DNA of 64,000 nucleotides from Streptomyces antibioticus (GTDB taxonomy: Bacteria > Actinomycetota > Actinomycetes > Streptomycetales > Streptomycetaceae): positions 5,809,043-5,873,042 of the forward strand of contig NZ_CM007717.1 of NCBI RefSeq assembly GCF_002019855.1. Reading direction: 5' to 3'. A program made the position numbers and the translations under genes. Below, piece after piece: positions 1 through 7,552 of the stretch. Position 1 is the first letter of the stretch, and each line of letters starts with the position of its first letter. The notes under the pieces were generated by a model. The model was not told the origin of the DNA. It saw nothing but the letters and a program-made list of their open reading frames with translations, and searched no databases.

Positions 1-1106
1 TTGATCCGAAACGGTTTGGGTTCTGGGTCGTTGGAGGGGTGTGAGCGATCTGGTGGGGGACGCGCGGCATCTGTCGCCGTCGGCGCAGGAGGCCCTGCGG
101 CTGCGGGCGGTGGCCGCGTTGGTGGCGGGGCGGGACCGTGAGGACGTGGCGGCGGTGTTCGGGGTGTCGCTGAAGGCCGTCGACATCTGGTGGGCGAAGT
201 GGCTGGCCGGCGGTCGGGAGGCTCTGGTGATGCGGCCGCGTGGTAAGCCGGTCGGGGTGCACCAGGTGCTCGGGGAGGCCGAGCAGGCCGCTGTGCGGCA
301 GGCGGTCCTCGATCACCGGCCCTGTGACGTGGGGCTGAGTGGGCAGTTGTGGACGCGGCGGCTGATCGGTGACCTGATCGCGAAGCTGTACCGGGTACGG
401 CTGACCGAACCGGGGGTGGGCAAGTACCTGAAGCGGTGGGGTCTTTCCTTCCAGCGCCCGGACAAGAGGGCCGTCGAGCAGGACCCCGAGGCCGTCCGGC
501 GCTGGCACGCCGAGACCTGGCCCAAGATCCGGGCGAGGGCGAAGGAGGACGGTGGGGAGATTCTCTTCGCCGACCAGGTCGGCATCCGCTCCGACCAGGT
601 CACAGGCCGCACCTGGGGAGAGAAGGGCAAGACCCCCGTCGTGCGACGGGCCGGGAACCGGTTCTCGGTGAACGCGATGTCGGCGATCAGCACCAAGGGC
701 CGGATGCACTTCATGGTCTTCACCGAGAGTTTCACCGCCGAGGTGATGTGCCGCTTCCTGGACCGGCTCGCCGGCCACTTCGACCACAAGGTCCATCTCG
801 TGGTCGACGGGCACTCCGCCCACCGCTCGAAGAAGGTCCGCGACTGGCTCGCAGCCCACCCCGACGACGTCGAGCTGCACTTCCTGCCCCCGTACTCGCC
901 CGAGCTCAACCCCGACGAACTCGTCAACGCCGACCTCAAGCACAGCCTGCCCAAGCAGCACCGAGCCCGGAACCAGGCCGAACTCGCCGCCGAGACCCGC
1001 CGCTTCTTCCGCAGACGCCAGCGCCAGCCGCACATCGTCCGCGGCTACTTCGGCGGCCCACACGTCCGCTACGTCCTGGACGAGAACCCCATGAGTTTCT
1101 GATCAA
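1..1106 (+). mobile_element. IS630-family insertion sequence
   Basis: A single transposase gene is framed by imperfect terminal inverted repeats. Bases 1-24 match the reverse complement of 1083-1106 at 18 of 24 positions, both beginning TTGATC, then GAAAC, then GGGTTCT. The right end overlaps the transposase stop codon and is followed directly by TA (1107-1108), the dinucleotide that IS630/Tc1-type elements duplicate. The left flank is outside the window, so the matching TA cannot be seen and the element might begin a base or two earlier. Confidence 0.75.
41..1102 (+). CDS. IS630-family transposase
   Basis: This is a DDE transposase of 353 residues, a normal full length for the IS630 family, so the copy looks intact. 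The N-terminal third is a winged-helix DNA-binding region (AVALVAGRDREDVAAVFGVS followed by the IS630-type WWAKW segment). The catalytic part shows the three expected acidic residues: the Asp of ADQVGIRSD, the Asp of VVDGHSAH, and the Glu of the family signature PPYSPELNPDE. The GTG start follows a GGAGG at 33-37. It catalyses cut-and-paste movement of the surrounding element. It lies outside the AICE, in the chromosomal flank, only about 350 bp from the left attachment site. Confidence 0.9.
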   Translation: MSDLVGDARHLSPSAQEALRLRAVAALVAGRDREDVAAVFGVSLKAVDIWWAKWLAGGREALVMRPRGKPVGVHQVLGEAEQAAVRQAVLDHRPCDVGLSGQLWTRRLIGDLIAKLYRVRLTEPGVGKYLKRWGLSFQRPDKRAVEQDPEAVRRWHAETWPKIRARAKEDGGEILFADQVGIRSDQVTGRTWGEKGKTPVVRRAGNRFSVNAMSAISTKGRMHFMVFTESFTAEVMCRFLDRLAGHFDHKVHLVVDGHSAHRSKKVRDWLAAHPDDVELHFLPPYSPELNPDELVNADLKHSLPKQHRARNQAELAAETRRFFRRRQRQPHIVRGYFGGPHVRYVLDENPMSF

Positions 1107-1367
1107 TAGAAATCCGACGCAGACCTTGTTACCAGATCGGGTGTGTTCAGCAGGCTGTCTCTGGCCATCGGTAAGAGTCCTCCCCGTGTGCCGGCCCTCG
1201 GGCGGTGACCGCCTCACGCGCTATGTCTCAAGGTGAGCCTGCCAGCTTGCTCACCGAGGCGCCGCTGAATTGGCTGAGCGGTCGGGCAGACGGGCGTCGC
1301 CCCAACACTGTCGACCCGGTGTCTCGGGATGTATCGCAGATAGTGCGTGAACACTGAGAGACAACGA
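1107..1367. other. intergenic region without a gene
   Basis: I see no convincing gene between the insertion sequence and the tRNA-type terminator. A short inverted repeat (GGTGAGC at 1232-1238 with GCTCACC at 1249-1255) could be a weak terminator. Open frames here lack codon bias and ribosome binding sites. The stretch up to the att repeat at 1457 otherwise holds only the terminator at 1368-1406. Confidence 0.5.
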
Positions 1368-1406
1368 GAGAGGGCGGGAGTCAGTGAGACTGACTCCCGC
1401 CCTCTT
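1368..1406 (-). terminator. original tRNA-Arg terminator, now separated from its gene
   Basis: This hairpin has an 18-bp stem and a 3-nt loop (GAG, 1386-1388); the stem core is GGGCGGGAGTCAGT paired with its complement. It stands about 50 bp beyond the 3' end of the tRNA-Arg remnant at 1457-1501 on the minus strand. Before the element integrated it would have terminated the tRNA transcript. It may work on both strands. Confidence 0.7.
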
Positions 1407-1456
1407 CTCTCGGCATCCGCCCTGGTCAGCGCTTGATTGCTGCTGTTCCTAGGCGA

Positions 1457-1501
1457 GTGCCCCCGGCAGGATTCGAACCTGCGCACACGGCTCCGGAGGC
1501 C
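1457..1501 (-). repeat. attachment site repeat (att, distal end of the AICE)
   Basis: These 45 bp are identical to 19489-19533, the 3' half of the intact tRNA-Arg(CCG): part of the anticodon arm, the variable region, the T-arm and the 3' acceptor strand. Identity ends sharply on both sides. It marks the end of the integrated element away from the integrase and is the displaced 3' end of the original chromosomal tRNA gene. Confidence 0.93.
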
Positions 1502-1561
1502 CCTTGGGACTTGGGCGCCGCCGCAGGTCACGCCCCTGCACTTGGCAGATCAGATGGGAAG

Positions 1562-1581
1562 AGTCCACGGATAGTCCACGG
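1562..1581 (+). promoter_or_regulatory. probable integrase or Xis arm-binding site, distal side
   Basis: The 20-bp sequence AGTCCACGGATAGTCCACGG contains AGTCCACG-type direct repeats spaced 11 bp apart. A copy identical at 18 of 20 bases lies at 19365-19384 near the other end. In the excised circle the two would flank the att core at about 60 and 105 bp in the same orientation, the arrangement expected of arm-type sites for a tyrosine recombinase. The assignment is inferred from position and repetition. Confidence 0.55.
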
Positions 1582-1824
1582 CTGGCTGAGCACCATCAAG
1601 CGCTGACCGGGGCCTCCAGCGTGCTCTCCTAGCCAGACATGCCGCCTTCACCGCCCGAGACGGCGCCCGTATGGGGATGCCGGCCGGTTCGGCTCACGCT
1701 GCCCGGTATCCCGGTGCGGGCGCCGCCTCCCTGCGGAGCCTGCGGGAGCGGGACGTGAAAGCTATCGCTGACGTTGCCTCTGGGAGTCCGCACAGATCAG
1801 ACGCTGCTCCCATGAGGCGGCTCG
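1582..1824. other. non-coding left end of the AICE
   Basis: Between the att repeat and the first gene (1502-1824) I see only the arm-type repeat and no supportable gene. Short open frames here have no ribosome binding site and no streptomycete codon bias. Confidence 0.5.
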
Positions 1825-2589
1825 CTAGCTTCTTTCATCGCATCCGTCCATCGCACGAACAGCGGGTAGGCCCACGACGTCTCCTGGGATGCCAGGCAGA
1901 TTCGGCAGTGGGGCGCCGGTCTGGATCAAGCGACCGTTGGCGCGCATCCAGGGCACCCCGTCGCGATCGGTGAACCCGACAGCCCCGCTGAGCAACCACG
2001 GATCCATGTCAGTCAACGATTGCCACCCCTTGTCTGACGGTTTATCCGGTACAGGTGTAGAGAACGTAGAGAACGTAGAGAACATCGTTATGCCCTCCGG
2101 GGCACTGTCCGGGGCGCGGCGATCTTCGTCATATCCCAGCTGGTCTTGACGGAACGTCATGTCGGAGCAGGGTGGCACTGAGGTCAGCATCACCGCCCAG
2201 GCGACTTGCGGCATGCCGGCGGGAAGCACTCGGAATGTCAGGTAGACGTTTCCGATGGGATCGGGGCTTCTATTCATCACGTGTACGCGCCACTTGCCGC
2301 CCTTCTCCTGCATGGTCCATGTCGAAATTCGCGATGCCTGGGCGCGTGCCTCCTGCGCGTCAGCCTTTTTTGACTGATCGAGTTGGTCTTGAGCCGCCAG
2401 TACGGTCCACACCGCCACAGCGGCTCCGACCAGGACGCTGACGAGGCCTCCCACCACAGTGACGTCCCGCCATTGGCCGGGCCGTTTCGGCTCCGGTGTC
2501 TGCCCGGCTCTTTCCCGCTCTCTCACGTGGCCTGGCCTCTGGCGAGCCAACCGCAGCCTCACCCTTTGTTCTTCGCGCCTGCGACCCAT
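1825..2589 (-). CDS. single-pass membrane protein of unknown function (cargo)
   Basis: The 254-residue product has a basic, Arg-rich N-terminus (about residues 1-40), one clear hydrophobic helix (VTVVGGLVSVLVGAAVAVW, about 43-61), a short polar stretch rich in Gln, Lys and Ala, then a soluble domain. The arrangement suggests a cytoplasmic N-terminus and an outside C-terminal domain. The start is supported by AGGAGGGG just upstream of the ATG. A run FSTFSTFST is encoded by a 9-bp tandem repeat. It is the first gene of the cargo region and points toward the left att site. I do not recognise a family; a role in surface exclusion or as a membrane effector is possible but unsupported. Confidence 0.65.
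   Translation of the reverse strand: MGRRREEQRVRLRLARQRPGHVRERERAGQTPEPKRPGQWRDVTVVGGLVSVLVGAAVAVWTVLAAQDQLDQSKKADAQEARAQASRISTWTMQEKGGKWRVHVMNRSPDPIGNVYLTFRVLPAGMPQVAWAVMLTSVPPCSDMTFRQDQLGYDEDRRAPDSAPEGITMFSTFSTFSTPVPDKPSDKGWQSLTDMDPWLLSGAVGFTDRDGVPWMRANGRLIQTGAPLPNLPGIPGDVVGLPAVRAMDGCDERS
2057..2083 (-). repeat. 9-bp tandem repeat inside the membrane protein gene
   Basis: Three perfect copies of GTAGAGAAC (plus-strand reading) encode Phe-Ser-Thr repeats in frame. Gain or loss of a unit would keep the frame and change only linker length. Confidence 0.9.
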
Positions 2590-2711
2590 CTGCCCCTCCT
2601 ACACGTTCCGCGGCTACAGACCCAGGGGCGGCTCACCTGACTCCGTAGCTCACCTACAGATTGCCCTTCCATACACTGACGCTGACCCACTTGTCGGCCA
2701 GCTTCGCCCGG

Positions 2712-3074
2712 CTAGGGCAGACTGCGGGGACGTAGGGCAGTGGGGCGTGAACGATGGTGTCCTAGTTGGCTCCGGGGATCAGCCCGTACACGAGGACACA
2801 GGAGGCGTCGATCCGGCCGGGGCTGTCGGGGTTGGTGGGCTGCCACGTCGCCCACTCGCGCTTCTAGTCGGGGAGCAGGCCACGGAAGCGCACCTTGTCC
2901 CTGCACCCCCTGCTGGGGCGAAGCGATCACAACTGGCGACAGCCCGGTGATCCGGTACTCCGCCGTGATCAACTCACGCGCCCCAGCAGCCATCATGCCC
3001 CGTTCAACGAGCCACCCGAGCACCGAGCCACGGCCAACCGTGCACGAGGTCGTTAGACGCTCAGACGACCACAC
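2712..3074 (-). pseudogene. decayed gene of unknown function
   Basis: The minus strand has two pieces of plausible protein sequence in different frames. The first (ITAEYRITGLSPVVIASPQ, ending near 2905) is followed, after an apparent frameshift, by a piece in another frame reading REWATWQPTNPDSPGR and ASCVLVYGLIPGAN. In that second frame TAG codons occur near 2863 and 2765. Neither piece alone makes a convincing full gene. I read this as a once intact gene broken by a frameshift and stop codons; I cannot name the family. The alternative is a 120-residue open frame, but its C-terminal half is Arg/Pro-rich and looks like out-of-frame GC-rich sequence. Confidence 0.4.
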
Positions 3075-3167
3075 GATGACCGGGGCAACTCTGTCCTGCT
3101 GTCGGTGGTGGGCCGTACCTTAAAGGAGCAGCGATTTCCACGTATTGCTACCGGGTGGGGGACATCT

Positions 3168-4367
3168 GTGGCGAACGGCGTCTGGCACGTGAAACTGGCC
3201 ATCGAGATCGACCTAACGCTTCAGGATCTTGGACACCCCGCGATGCCGGGGCTGTGGGAGCTTCTCTACAGCGACAAACGGCCGGTGGCGCAACGTGGGC
3301 TGCAGTGCCTGGAGTGCCGTGCGGAACGCCCTCACTGCCCAGAGTGGATGTTCCTTCGTGTTCGTAATGGTCAGCGGGAGGCCGTGCACTTCAACTCCTC
3401 CATCGGAGAACACTCCGCCAAGTCAGAGAGTGATGAGCACAAGGCCCTAAAGGACCGCATCGCCACAACGGGTGATCGAGAAGGTTTCCGCGTCGTCACC
3501 GAAGACCGCGCTCACGATGGCGCCCGTCGCACCGACGTCACAGTCATGGGAAATGTCGCCGTGGGGTGGGAGATCCAGGTATCGAACATCTCAGAGTCCG
3601 GGGTGAAGCAAAGGGCAGCCCTGGCCCGTCGGGACGGTCTCGTCCCTTCCTGGACGACCTCAGCGAAGAAGTTGTCCGAGGTGCTACGAGGCGCCCCGTG
3701 GTCCTTGATCGTTCCTCGTCCGTGGCAGGAGATCCGAGCTGGGCATGAGATCCGTGTCGCTGGTGGCGTGCGCGTTCTCGAGATGTTGCAGTGCGTTCGC
3801 ATCCCGGGGCCTTGCCCCGTGAAGAGAACCGGCAAGTGCAGCGACTTCCATGGAATCTGGGAGGTGTACAACCCGACTCTGGACGACTTGGTCCGCGGTT
3901 CGGCGGCGGGGGACTGGGTGCCAGTCATAGTTCCGCAGAGCCGCTGGATGAACCGCTTCTGGACGAGGCCGGCTGACCGGGACCTATACGCGGCAAGCGT
4001 TGGCGGGCTGCCAACCGAGGACGAACTCGCGCTGGGGAGCAGGCGTCGGGCCGTCCCGTCCTCCCTAAGCCAGCAGGAGATGGAGCGCATCTGTCGGTAT
4101 GGAGAGGTAAGTGCCCACCGATCGCCGGAGCGCGAGGTGTTTGACCGGGGACAGCGGTTCGATGCCTCTGCGGTAAGCATCCCCGGGCAACGGATGCCTC
4201 GACCCCATAGGCCGACCGGTACAGACCCTGCTCTGTTGGACTGGAGCGCCAAGTCGCGCTGGCTTGCGCAGCCTCAGCCATGCCAGCACTGCGGCAAGCC
4301 AGCGAGCCTGCTAAATGACCAGGGGAGGCCGAGTCACAAGGTTTGCCAAGAGCAGGCGGCAGGCTAA
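3168..4367 (+). CDS. CoiA-like nuclease with zinc-finger motifs
   Basis: The 399-residue product resembles the CoiA (competence-associated) nuclease family. A Cys-rich segment (CLECRAERPHC) is followed by a short HF-containing strand, then the helix SDEHKALKDRI, then the PD-(D/E)XK-like core: Asp of RRTDVTV, and E-x-Q in GWEIQVSN (about residues 135-137). A C-terminal CxxC...C motif (CQHCGKPA to HKVC) looks like a zinc site. In DNA-uptake systems CoiA acts on incoming DNA with RecA; in streptomycetes relatives are found on mobile elements with no proven role. The GTG at 3168, after GGTGGGGG, is chosen; an upstream GTG at 3105 would add 21 residues. It stands alone, flanked by a decayed gene and a convergent small gene. 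Confidence 0.6.
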   Translation: MANGVWHVKLAIEIDLTLQDLGHPAMPGLWELLYSDKRPVAQRGLQCLECRAERPHCPEWMFLRVRNGQREAVHFNSSIGEHSAKSESDEHKALKDRIATTGDREGFRVVTEDRAHDGARRTDVTVMGNVAVGWEIQVSNISESGVKQRAALARRDGLVPSWTTSAKKLSEVLRGAPWSLIVPRPWQEIRAGHEIRVAGGVRVLEMLQCVRIPGPCPVKRTGKCSDFHGIWEVYNPTLDDLVRGSAAGDWVPVIVPQSRWMNRFWTRPADRDLYAASVGGLPTEDELALGSRRRAVPSSLSQQEMERICRYGEVSAHRSPEREVFDRGQRFDASAVSIPGQRMPRPHRPTGTDPALLDWSAKSRWLAQPQPCQHCGKPASLLNDQGRPSHKVCQEQAAG

Positions 4368-4507
4368 CTTCTCCTGGGGCACGGACTGCTCTGGCCGGTG
4401 GTCTGAGGTGCCACGGTAGGTAGTGCTCGGGTGATACATCGACCTGCTGGCTAGCGCTCAACTGTACGTGGGCTGGGGGTTGAGGTGCTCTTCGGCACCA
4501 CACGCGA

Positions 4508-4738
4508 TTAACCAGTCCAGCCAGCGTCGTATACCTGAATCCCGCCCAGGAACGACGTGAATGCTACCCAGGCCCGTGGCCCAAACGTCAGCGTTCCGTC
4601 CCAGCCGCCGGGTGCTGGCCACAACTCCGGCCGTACCAGAGCCGCGGCGATCGTCTCTATTACTTCACGTCGGCCCTCTGCAGGAAGGTCGTCCAGAACG
4701 TCTTCCACCCGGACCGCCAAGTCCACCTCATATGACAT
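4508..4738 (-). CDS. small conserved-looking protein, unknown function
   Basis: The 76-residue product starts MSYEVDLAVRVEDVLDDLP and ends GGIQVYDAGWTG. The ATG follows AAAGGGA at good distance; the frame stays open upstream for 44 codons but those look untranslated. An N-terminal strand and helix pattern ending in a strand with Trp resembles, in outline only, the compact RelE/ParE toxin fold, but I cannot confirm this and see no partner antitoxin. It is convergent with the CoiA-like gene and divergent from the Fe-S nuclease gene that follows, sharing a 285-bp intergenic region with it. Confidence 0.55.
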   Translation of the reverse strand: MSYEVDLAVRVEDVLDDLPAEGRREVIETIAAALVRPELWPAPGGWDGTLTFGPRAWVAFTSFLGGIQVYDAGWTG

Positions 4739-5023
4739 TGCACATCCCTTTGGTCGTGCTGAACCGGAAACAGCACCGTACGGCGCCAGGGATCCGCTCA
4801 GGCGACCCTGTGGATAACTCACCTCGAAGCCGACAGCCGCAGATCGAGAGACGATCCTTCGCAACGGCACACCTGTCCGACGAACTGGTGGGCGATGATC
4901 TGTCAGGCAGGGAGGCCCGCAAGATCAACCCAGGTACCCGGTTCTGGAGGCCGATCGGCTTTTCCCTGTCATACTTGTTGACTCTGTGGCGTTCATCGTG
5001 ACATTGCGCAGCTAGGGGGCGAG

Positions 5024-6619
5024 ATGGCAGCGCCGGGTGCGGGGCCGAAGTTCAGTGGGCAGTCTGACCTACTTCGAGTGAGTGCGTCAGACGTCCAGGG
5101 GCTGCCTCATGGATGCGGTCTGCATGGGGCGCTGAAGGTACGTCCCAAGCTCCAGCCAACGGATTGGGAACGCAGAAAGGATGACACGGAGACTTTTGTC
5201 CTCGGAATTGTTCGTGACGTCAGCCTGAGGTTGCACGATGCTCTGAGATCCCCCGACTGGGAAGCGCTCAATAAGTTGGTGCAAGTTGAGTTAGCTCAGT
5301 ACCAGTTGCACTCAGGAGACAGAAGTTACATAGCGCAAGCTATCGAGAATTATCTTGTTTGCCACGAGGTGTGCGAATCCGAACTTGGGGCGCTCAGGCT
5401 CCGCACGTGTGACCCAACGGTTGTTCCGGATACTAGCTTCCCCTTGAATCAGTTGACCGTATGGGCACCCGTATACGATAACGAAGATGGCATCCGTGAA
5501 GTTCGTAAACTTCGTTTCGGCCGGGCTCGTCCAATAGCAAAGGATAGCGAAAATTGGGCGATTACAGCAGCGCACATCGCCGGACTGCTTAGACCCCGAG
5601 ATTATCTACAGCGGATTCGTGTTGTGGAAATCGGTCTTGGCGACGGATCTATGGAGATCCTGTTTGATGGCAGTCCTGCAGAGGCGCAGTCTCTATACGC
5701 TACTAGAGTGATTCCGCTCGTTAGTGGCATTGTTACATCTAAGGTGGCAACCCCGGGAAACAGCTGCGGCCGATGCAAAATTGCAGGATGCTGCTCCTCT
5801 CTCGAGAAGGTTGACGGTTTTCTCGGGCAGTCCCGTAAGGGTTCGTCCACCCGCTCGGTCAGTGCACGAGACATCGAGGTCTACGAAAAGTGTCCTGCGC
5901 AATGGTACTTGACGTCTAATAACTTGCCGTCGAGATCGGATACACCGCCCTCCTCGGAGAGGGGAAGGGTTATTCATGAATGGCTAGCCCGAGCCCACAT
6001 GGGGAACCGTAAGTGTGATCCAAGTGATCTGGATGCAATCGATGGAAACTTCCCTCCTGGCCTCGATGAGAGTGATTACCTAGAATCGCGTAAGTATGTG
6101 ACGCAGCATGCTTCCATGTGCCCTCTTGGGGACGGGGCGCAAGTAATTGGCAGTGAAATATCCGTATACGGGTACGATGCGCAAGCGGATGTCGTAGTTG
6201 TCAGCAAGCCCGACTTGCTGTACGTGGATTCTGATGAAACCTTCGTGATCAGAGAAACGAAGACGACGACCCTGAGTCTTCCATTGGATGAGCAAGAAGC
6301 ATTCGACAGATTCTTTGCGGTGCCTTGGCTTCTTAACTTGATTGGTAGCGGCTACCGGGGTCCCTACAAGAGTGATAATGCGCGACTTGAGCTAGAAGTT
6401 TTGGCTCCCGAGGAAAGCCGTCTGTTCTCCTGGGATCTTGGAGATGCTCGACTGCTTCGCATGGCAAAGGCTGAAGTGCGTCTGCGGGCCAAGAAGTGGC
6501 ACCGGGATACATCCTGGAATAGCACTCCCGGTGAGCACTGCCGGTGGTGTCCCGTCCGTGGTTGGTGTTCCGACGCGACCGTAGACGAGGCCGAGGACGA
6601 CCAGTTTCGCCTCCCGTGA
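5024..6619 (+). CDS. duplicated Cas4/RecB-type Fe-S PD-(D/E)XK nuclease
   Basis: The 531-residue protein has a C-terminal half with a complete Cas4/AddB-like nuclease: Cys290 in DIEVYEKCPAQWYL, His318 in GRVIHEW, Asp397 in KPDLL, the E-x-K motif Glu411/Lys413 in RETKT, and the cysteines Cys506-x2-Cys509-x5-Cys515. Four Cys of this pattern bind a 4Fe-4S cluster in the family. The N-terminal half repeats the layout: RVSASD then Cys31, and Cys248-x2-Cys251-x5-Cys257, with the same 216-217 residue spacing, but no E-x-K. I infer an internal duplication with a dead first copy. The ATG follows AGGGGG at 5014-5019. The gene is visibly more AT-rich than its surroundings, suggesting recent acquisition. 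A role in DNA defence or end processing is inferred. Confidence 0.75.
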   Translation: MAAPGAGPKFSGQSDLLRVSASDVQGLPHGCGLHGALKVRPKLQPTDWERRKDDTETFVLGIVRDVSLRLHDALRSPDWEALNKLVQVELAQYQLHSGDRSYIAQAIENYLVCHEVCESELGALRLRTCDPTVVPDTSFPLNQLTVWAPVYDNEDGIREVRKLRFGRARPIAKDSENWAITAAHIAGLLRPRDYLQRIRVVEIGLGDGSMEILFDGSPAEAQSLYATRVIPLVSGIVTSKVATPGNSCGRCKIAGCCSSLEKVDGFLGQSRKGSSTRSVSARDIEVYEKCPAQWYLTSNNLPSRSDTPPSSERGRVIHEWLARAHMGNRKCDPSDLDAIDGNFPPGLDESDYLESRKYVTQHASMCPLGDGAQVIGSEISVYGYDAQADVVVVSKPDLLYVDSDETFVIRETKTTTLSLPLDEQEAFDRFFAVPWLLNLIGSGYRGPYKSDNARLELEVLAPEESRLFSWDLGDARLLRMAKAEVRLRAKKWHRDTSWNSTPGEHCRWCPVRGWCSDATVDEAEDDQFRLP

Positions 6620-6743
6620 CTCCCGCAGTCGTCCGGATCTTCTGGTAACCCCGAGGCGTGTGCATCAACTCGGTCCGGCGGCTACTCTAGGAACGATGCT
6701 CTGACGCCTCGTCGGCGCACGTCGGTAGCCGCCGGAGGGGGAG

Positions 6744-7547
6744 TTGGACGATCTGGAGCGCCCCTCCCCGAAGGGGATGGCCGTTCGGCCTCCAAGCCTC
6801 CAGCCGAGGACTCGAGCGCGTGTCCGCACGTCAACCTCCACTGGTCAGCCGCGGCGTCATGTGGATGTGTTTCGTGCTTGGGCAGACACGGGGTTGCTCT
6901 GCGCGCTCGCTCGCAGGCCGGTTCTGCTGGACAAGATCTTGGATATCTACGGTGCGTCTCTCGTGGTAGCCGAGGCAGTTGCCGTAGAGATCCGGCGTTT
7001 GTCGGGGACCCCCGAAGCGCGACGTACGCCCCAGACGCGATTGCTGTGTAGCGGCGCCGATACGGTCGTCCGGTACCTCGACGACGGGCGGATCATGGAA
7101 TGCGCCCTTCCGACTGGTTCAGAGACGTTCAACACGGTCGCCAAACTCGACCAGGTGCTCAGGCAGTTGCAAGGGATCGATGCAGCCGCAGCGGAACGTG
7201 CCGGCAGGCCCACGGACGCTGTGACCTCTGCGCACAAGCATGTTGGAGAGACTCATAGCATTGTCTGTGCTGCGCGGATCGTAGGGGCCGGGGGCAAAAC
7301 CGTCCTCCTTACGAATGATGGTGGCGCGATCAAGGTCGCGGAGAGCCACAGCGTCCCCTGCAAGGATCTTGGCCAGCTCTTGGCCGAACTAGGGTGCGCG
7401 GCCGATCCGACGGACGCTGAGGAGCTGTTCGACAGCTTCAAAGAAGTGACGCGCACATTCGCCACTGTGCCTGCGCATCGTCAACCGGCTGATGCTAGCG
7501 CTTTCCGCTGCGTGAAGCACGGAGACACATGCCGAATTTGTGGTTGA
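6744..7547 (+). CDS. PIN-domain protein (putative RNase)
   Basis: The protein has up to 267 residues and carries the acidic pattern of PIN nucleases: Asp48 in FRAWADTGLLCAL, Glu82 in VAEAVAVEIRR, Glu169 in VGETHSIVCAA and Asp192 in VLLTNDGGA. PIN domains usually cut RNA, often as toxins. The C-terminus is Cys-rich (CVKHGDTCRICG). The start is uncertain: TTG 6744 has a GGAGGGGG very close upstream, ATG 6777 is an alternative, and the PIN fold itself begins near residue 40. It ends 5 bp before the end of the convergent HTH-ImmA gene, and such proteases are known partners of PIN proteins in predicted toxin-antitoxin pairs. Pairing here is inferred. Confidence 0.65.
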   Translation: MDDLERPSPKGMAVRPPSLQPRTRARVRTSTSTGQPRRHVDVFRAWADTGLLCALARRPVLLDKILDIYGASLVVAEAVAVEIRRLSGTPEARRTPQTRLLCSGADTVVRYLDDGRIMECALPTGSETFNTVAKLDQVLRQLQGIDAAAAERAGRPTDAVTSAHKHVGETHSIVCAARIVGAGGKTVLLTNDGGAIKVAESHSVPCKDLGQLLAELGCAADPTDAEELFDSFKEVTRTFATVPAHRQPADASAFRCVKHGDTCRICG

Positions 7548-7552
7548 ACAGG

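Noticed and set aside
1214..1531. Minus-strand open frame across the left att repeat
   Set aside because: It merely translates the tRNA fragment and terminator hairpin.
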